NCBI RefSeq assembly: GCF_014193695.1
Contig: NZ_JACHZR010000006.1
Coordinates: forward strand, 248,001-312,000
Source of the DNA: Rhizobium sp. BK316
Lineage (GTDB): Bacteria; Pseudomonadota; Alphaproteobacteria; Rhizobiales; Rhizobiaceae
Direction: 5' to 3'
Length of the DNA: 64,000 nt
In this document: positions 61,460-64,000 of the stretch, piece after piece
Layout of the letters: each line of letters opens with the position of its first letter
Numbering within the stretch: position 1 is the stretch's first letter
Notes under the pieces: generated by a model
Told to the model about the DNA's origin: nothing
Seen by the model: the letters and a program-made list of their open reading frames with translations, nothing else
The model's database searches: none
Made by a program: the position numbers and the translations under genes

Positions 61460-61478
61460 CTCCAGGAAGGCTGGAGCC
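61458..61478. terminator. Hairpin after the response regulator gene
   Basis: GGCTCCA / TGGAGCC with loop GGAAGGC; CTTTTATT follows on the plus side and TTTCCC on the minus side, so it could act weakly in either direction. It overlaps the repeat at 61421-61459. Confidence 0.5.
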
Positions 61479-61481
61479 CTT

Positions 61482-61850
61482 TTATTCGGCCGGCGACGGG
61501 AAAAGCTTTTGAAGGAAGTCGCGCATCGCGTTCTCGTCGAAAGGTTTGACGAGAAGCGGCACGTCCTGAAGGTCGATCGGAAAATCCTGCGTATCGGAAT
61601 AGCCGCTGACGAAGCCGAAGGGGATGTTGGCCTGCGACAGATCTCGCGCGAAATCGAAGCTCAGCGCCTCGCCGAGATTCACGTCGAGTAGCGCGAAATC
61701 GTAATCCGCAACCTGAATTGCATCCCTCGCCTGATCGAGGCTATTGGCAATATCAATGGTATCAGCACCGACGAGACGCAGGATATCCTCCGCCTCCATT
61801 GCGATGATCAGACTGTCTTCCAGGACCAGAACACGGGTTGTTGCGTTCAT
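61482..61850 (-). CDS. Single-domain response regulator (CheY-like)
   Basis: 122 residues, receiver domain only. Phosphoacceptor aspartate in FALLDVNLGEA near 57, acidic pocket in VLVLEDSLI near 10, and conserved lysine in LLVKPFD near 105. ATG 61850 is preferred because GGAG lies 3-7 bases upstream; an ATG at 61859 would add three residues. No output domain and no histidine kinase in the window, so partner unknown. Confidence 0.88.
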   Translation of the reverse strand: MNATTRVLVLEDSLIIAMEAEDILRLVGADTIDIANSLDQARDAIQVADYDFALLDVNLGEALSFDFARDLSQANIPFGFVSGYSDTQDFPIDLQDVPLLVKPFDENAMRDFLQKLFPSPAE

Positions 61851-62078
61851 GATCTCCATGCCCCTCGTGAAGCGCAAATATTGCAGCGCTTCGGCCTCTT
61901 TGCAAACATCATTCCGTCGGTGCCCCGCCTGGACCTTTGACGGTGGTTGCCCACCATAACTGAATAGCCACATTTTCGTCTCCGGTCGATAAAAACGAAA
62001 GTCGGAGGAAAGATGACGCGACTCTAATTTTCCCGGCGTCATTTTGCATTTAAAAAAGACATTGATCTGCTCGAGCAG

Positions 62079-62831
62079 CTATATGAAAGGACGTTTCCCG
62101 TCGCTCAGGCCTTCCCAGCCGGCCATCCGCATCAGACCCTCCCCGTCCTGCACCTCGCAGCCACGCTCCTGCCAGCGGATGAGGCTGCGTGCCGCAAGCT
62201 TTTTCAAAGTCTTGTTGGTGTGAACGATCGAAAGACCGAGTGTGTCGGCGATATGCTGCTGGGTGATCGGAATGAGATTGCGGCCATTGAAAAGGCTAAG
62301 CTTTCTGGCGCGCTCGAAGAGGAAGGCAATCAGATAGGCGGCTCTTTCGAGCGCAGTGCGGCGGCCGATGCTCAAGAGGTGTTCATCGAGAATACGCTCT
62401 TCCTGCGCCGCGATCCAGGTAATGTCGAAGGCAAGCGAGGCGTGCCGGTTATAAAGGGTCATCAGCTTGTCGCGCTCGAAGACGCAGAGCGATACCGGCG
62501 ACAGGGCCTCCACAGAATGCTGCATCTCGCCCATGATCGTGCCCTGCAGGCCGATCAGGTCGCCCGGCATGACGTAGTTCAGGATCTGTCGGCGGCCATC
62601 CTCCAGCATCTTGTAGCGGAAGCCCCAGCCGGACAGCACGGTAAAGAGGTGGGCGCTGTGGGCGCCTTCGACGAGGATGGTTGCGCCGGCATCGGCCGCC
62701 AGTTCCCCTCTCTTGAACTTCGAGACGAATTCCAACTCGTCCCGGCTGAACTCCCGAAAATGCGGCAATGACCGCAACGGACACTGCTCGCAGGGCGTCT
62801 TGAAGGAATGGGTAGGTTTTGCCGTCGCCAT
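62079..62831 (-). CDS. Crp/Fnr-family transcription regulator
   Basis: 250 residues: cNMP-like sensor fold (about 20-150), C-terminal helix-turn-helix (about 185-235, ITQQHIADTLGLSIVHTNK). N-terminal CEQCPLRSLPHF has a C-x2-C pair, and another cysteine occurs near 113, which falls short of the four cysteines of a clear FNR-type oxygen sensor. Ligand and targets unknown. It lies between the response regulator and era. Confidence 0.88.
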   Translation of the reverse strand: MATAKPTHSFKTPCEQCPLRSLPHFREFSRDELEFVSKFKRGELAADAGATILVEGAHSAHLFTVLSGWGFRYKMLEDGRRQILNYVMPGDLIGLQGTIMGEMQHSVEALSPVSLCVFERDKLMTLYNRHASLAFDITWIAAQEERILDEHLLSIGRRTALERAAYLIAFLFERARKLSLFNGRNLIPITQQHIADTLGLSIVHTNKTLKKLAARSLIRWQERGCEVQDGEGLMRMAGWEGLSDGKRPFI

Positions 62832-62943
62832 CTTGTCCCTGCTGTCGCAAAACCCGGCGCTGCAGGGTGCAGCGCCGTTGGCGGATCAATGCGCAGGCAG
62901 GCCGATTTGTTCCTTGGAACAGGCAGCGATTTTTACACGGAAA

Positions 62944-62964
62944 CAAGGGGCTGAGTGCCCCTTG
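62944..62964 (-). terminator. Hairpin after era
   Basis: Eight-bp perfect stem CAAGGGGC / GCCCCTTG with a 5-base loop, 18 bp after the era stop. On the minus strand only TTTCC follows, so termination may be partial. Confidence 0.65.
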
Positions 62965-62981
62965 TCAATTTTCTTGTCGAA

Positions 62982-63920
62982 CTAGCGCGGAAATTCGAGG
63001 CCCATTTCACGAAAGCGCTCGGGATCATCGCCCCAGTTCTCGCGCACCTTGACGAACAGGAAGAGATGGACGGGCTGTTCGAGGATTTCCGACAATTCCT
63101 TGCGTGACGCCGACGAGATCGCCTTGATCGTTTCGCCGCCTTTGCCGAGCGCAATCTTCTTCTGGCTGTCTCGCTCGACATAGATGACCTGTTCGATGCG
63201 CACGGAGCCATCCTTGCGTTCTTCCCACTTCTCCGTCTCGACATGCGAGGAATAGGGAAGCTCCTGATGCAGGCGCAGGAACAGTTTCTCGCGCGTGATT
63301 TCGGCGGCAAGCTGGCGCATCGGCAGGTCGGAAATCTGATCTTCAGGATAATACCAGGGGCCTTCCGGCAGGGTCTTTGCCAGATAATCCATCACGTCGT
63401 CGCAGCCGGAACCGTTTTCGGCCGAGATCATGAAGGTCTGGTCGAAATCGACCTTCTGGTTTGCTGTGGCAGCGATCGCCAGAAGCAGTTCGCGATTGAC
63501 CCGGTCGATCTTGTTGAGAACCAGGATCTTCCTTTGCGGAACGTCCTTCAGGCTTTCGAGGATGGCTTCGGCATCGCCGCGCAGGCCACGCTCGCTGTCG
63601 ATCAGCAGCATGATGAGATCGGCATCTTTGGCACCGCCCCAGGCAGACGTCACCATGGCGCGATCAAGACGGCGGCGCGGCTTGAAGATGCCGGGCGTGT
63701 CCATGAAGACGATCTGCGCATTGTTGTGGATGGCAATGCCGCGCACGACGGCGCGCGTCGTCTGTACCTTGTGGCTGACGATCGACACCTTGGCGCCGAC
63801 GAGACGATTGACCAGCGTCGATTTGCCGGCATTGGTGGGGCCGATCAGGGCGACGAAGCCCGAATGCGTCGGATTGCTTTCAGCAGCGCGATCGGCTGCC
63901 ATTTCGTTTTCTTCTGTCAT
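62982..63920 (-). CDS. era: GTPase Era
   Basis: Ribosome-assembly GTPase that binds near the 16S rRNA 3' end, the region modified by RsmA. 312 residues: P-loop GPTNAGKSTLVN near 26, switch region QTTRAVVRG near 50, G3 in VFMDTPGIFKP near 75, NKID in LVLNKIDRV near 137, and a C-terminal KH domain with GKGGETIKAI near 258. Start ATG 63920 (MTEENEMAA). Upstream ends rnc. Confidence 0.96.
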   Translation of the reverse strand: MTEENEMAADRAAESNPTHSGFVALIGPTNAGKSTLVNRLVGAKVSIVSHKVQTTRAVVRGIAIHNNAQIVFMDTPGIFKPRRRLDRAMVTSAWGGAKDADLIMLLIDSERGLRGDAEAILESLKDVPQRKILVLNKIDRVNRELLLAIAATANQKVDFDQTFMISAENGSGCDDVMDYLAKTLPEGPWYYPEDQISDLPMRQLAAEITREKLFLRLHQELPYSSHVETEKWEERKDGSVRIEQVIYVERDSQKKIALGKGGETIKAISSASRKELSEILEQPVHLFLFVKVRENWGDDPERFREMGLEFPR

Positions 63921-63928
63921 TGATCCCG

Positions 63929-64000
63929 TCAGTTTCCGGCAGATGTCGGCTGCCAAATGCCTTCACGCTCGAGCATTTTCGTCGCGGCGACCTGTTCTGC
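63929..64000 (-). CDS. rnc: Ribonuclease III, last 23 residues
   Basis: The final codons before a TGA at 63929-63931 read AEQVAATKMLEREGIW, the usual C-terminus of the RNase III double-stranded RNA-binding domain, followed by a short tail. The rest lies beyond the right edge. The gene ends 8 bp before era, so rnc-era are coupled as in most Proteobacteria. Confidence 0.85.
   Translation of the reverse strand, partial: AEQVAATKMLEREGIWQPTSAGN

Noticed and set aside
1..64000. CRISPR arrays, tRNA or rRNA genes, prophage or integron
   Set aside because: I looked in all intergenic gaps and saw no regular spacer-repeat pattern, no tRNA-like ends, and no integrase or phage structural genes.

Overview
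This 64 kb window reads as core chromosome of an alphaproteobacterium of the Rhizobiaceae, most likely Rhizobium. The evidence is GC-rich, tightly packed coding with many ATGA or TGATG overlaps, and gene orders typical of this group: lptF-lptG-lptD-surA-pdxA-rsmA; fabD-fabG-acpP-fabF-mltG-yicC-gmk; rpsF-rpsR-DUF2232-rplI; dnaB / alr / radA-cvpA-purF; psd-pssA; rnc-era. There are also short palindromic intergenic repeats of rhizobial type. I saw no rRNA, tRNA, CRISPR array, prophage, integrase or intact insertion sequence.

Layout. 1-1158: 3' part cut off pepA (minus). 1291-9782 (plus): envelope and maintenance block with a PAP2 phosphatase, LptF/LptG/LptD (LPS export), a SurA-type chaperone, PdxA and RsmA. 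9780-10074: an inverted-repeat-bounded non-coding element. 10072-16571 (minus): fatty acid synthesis genes followed by mltG, yicC and gmk. 16778-19270: aldo/keto reductase and a repetitive RTX-like protein. 19542-23847: ribosomal proteins S6, S18 and L9 with a DUF2232 membrane protein, then the replicative helicase. 23873-27757: AzlCD exporter with an AraC regulator, alanine racemase and a LysE exporter. 27902-31734: radA, cvpA, purF. 31814-33313: an SDR and a GH25 lysozyme. 33665-39075: cysS, three tandem GFA-family proteins, a proline iminopeptidase and citramalate synthase. 39078-43771: a PCMT-like methyltransferase, RarD, a LOG-type phosphoribohydrolase and a LysM protein. 44036-47611: Atm1-type ABC exporter, then phosphatidylserine decarboxylase and synthase (phosphatidylethanolamine synthesis). 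47779-51526: small unknown proteins, an ArgO remnant, SRAP, YnfA and Nudix. 51597-54543: YgfZ, HD hydrolase, tyrosine phosphatase and MscS. 54545-57902: Cu/Zn SOD, an EF-hand protein and a PAS-GGDEF-EAL protein. 57976-61382: HD protein, MOSC protein, aldo/keto reductase and RecO. 61482-64000: response regulator, Crp/Fnr regulator, Era and the last codons of rnc.

Functional themes are envelope building (lipid A/LPS export, fatty acids, phospholipids, peptidoglycan turnover), translation and replication housekeeping, and a scatter of small stress and detoxification genes.

The most noteworthy non-routine items are: the roughly 293-bp TA-flanked inverted-repeat element whose two ends supply the stop codons of the convergent genes rsmA and gmk, with relatives elsewhere in the window; a LysM protein built as a mirror-image duplication; three tandem GFA paralogs; a degenerate ArgO fragment facing a 45-residue unannotated-size protein; and regulators or transporters intercalated into normally tight housekeeping clusters. 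I did not find convincing evidence of a wholly new multi-gene system. All product names come from reading motifs and gene order; no database search was run.
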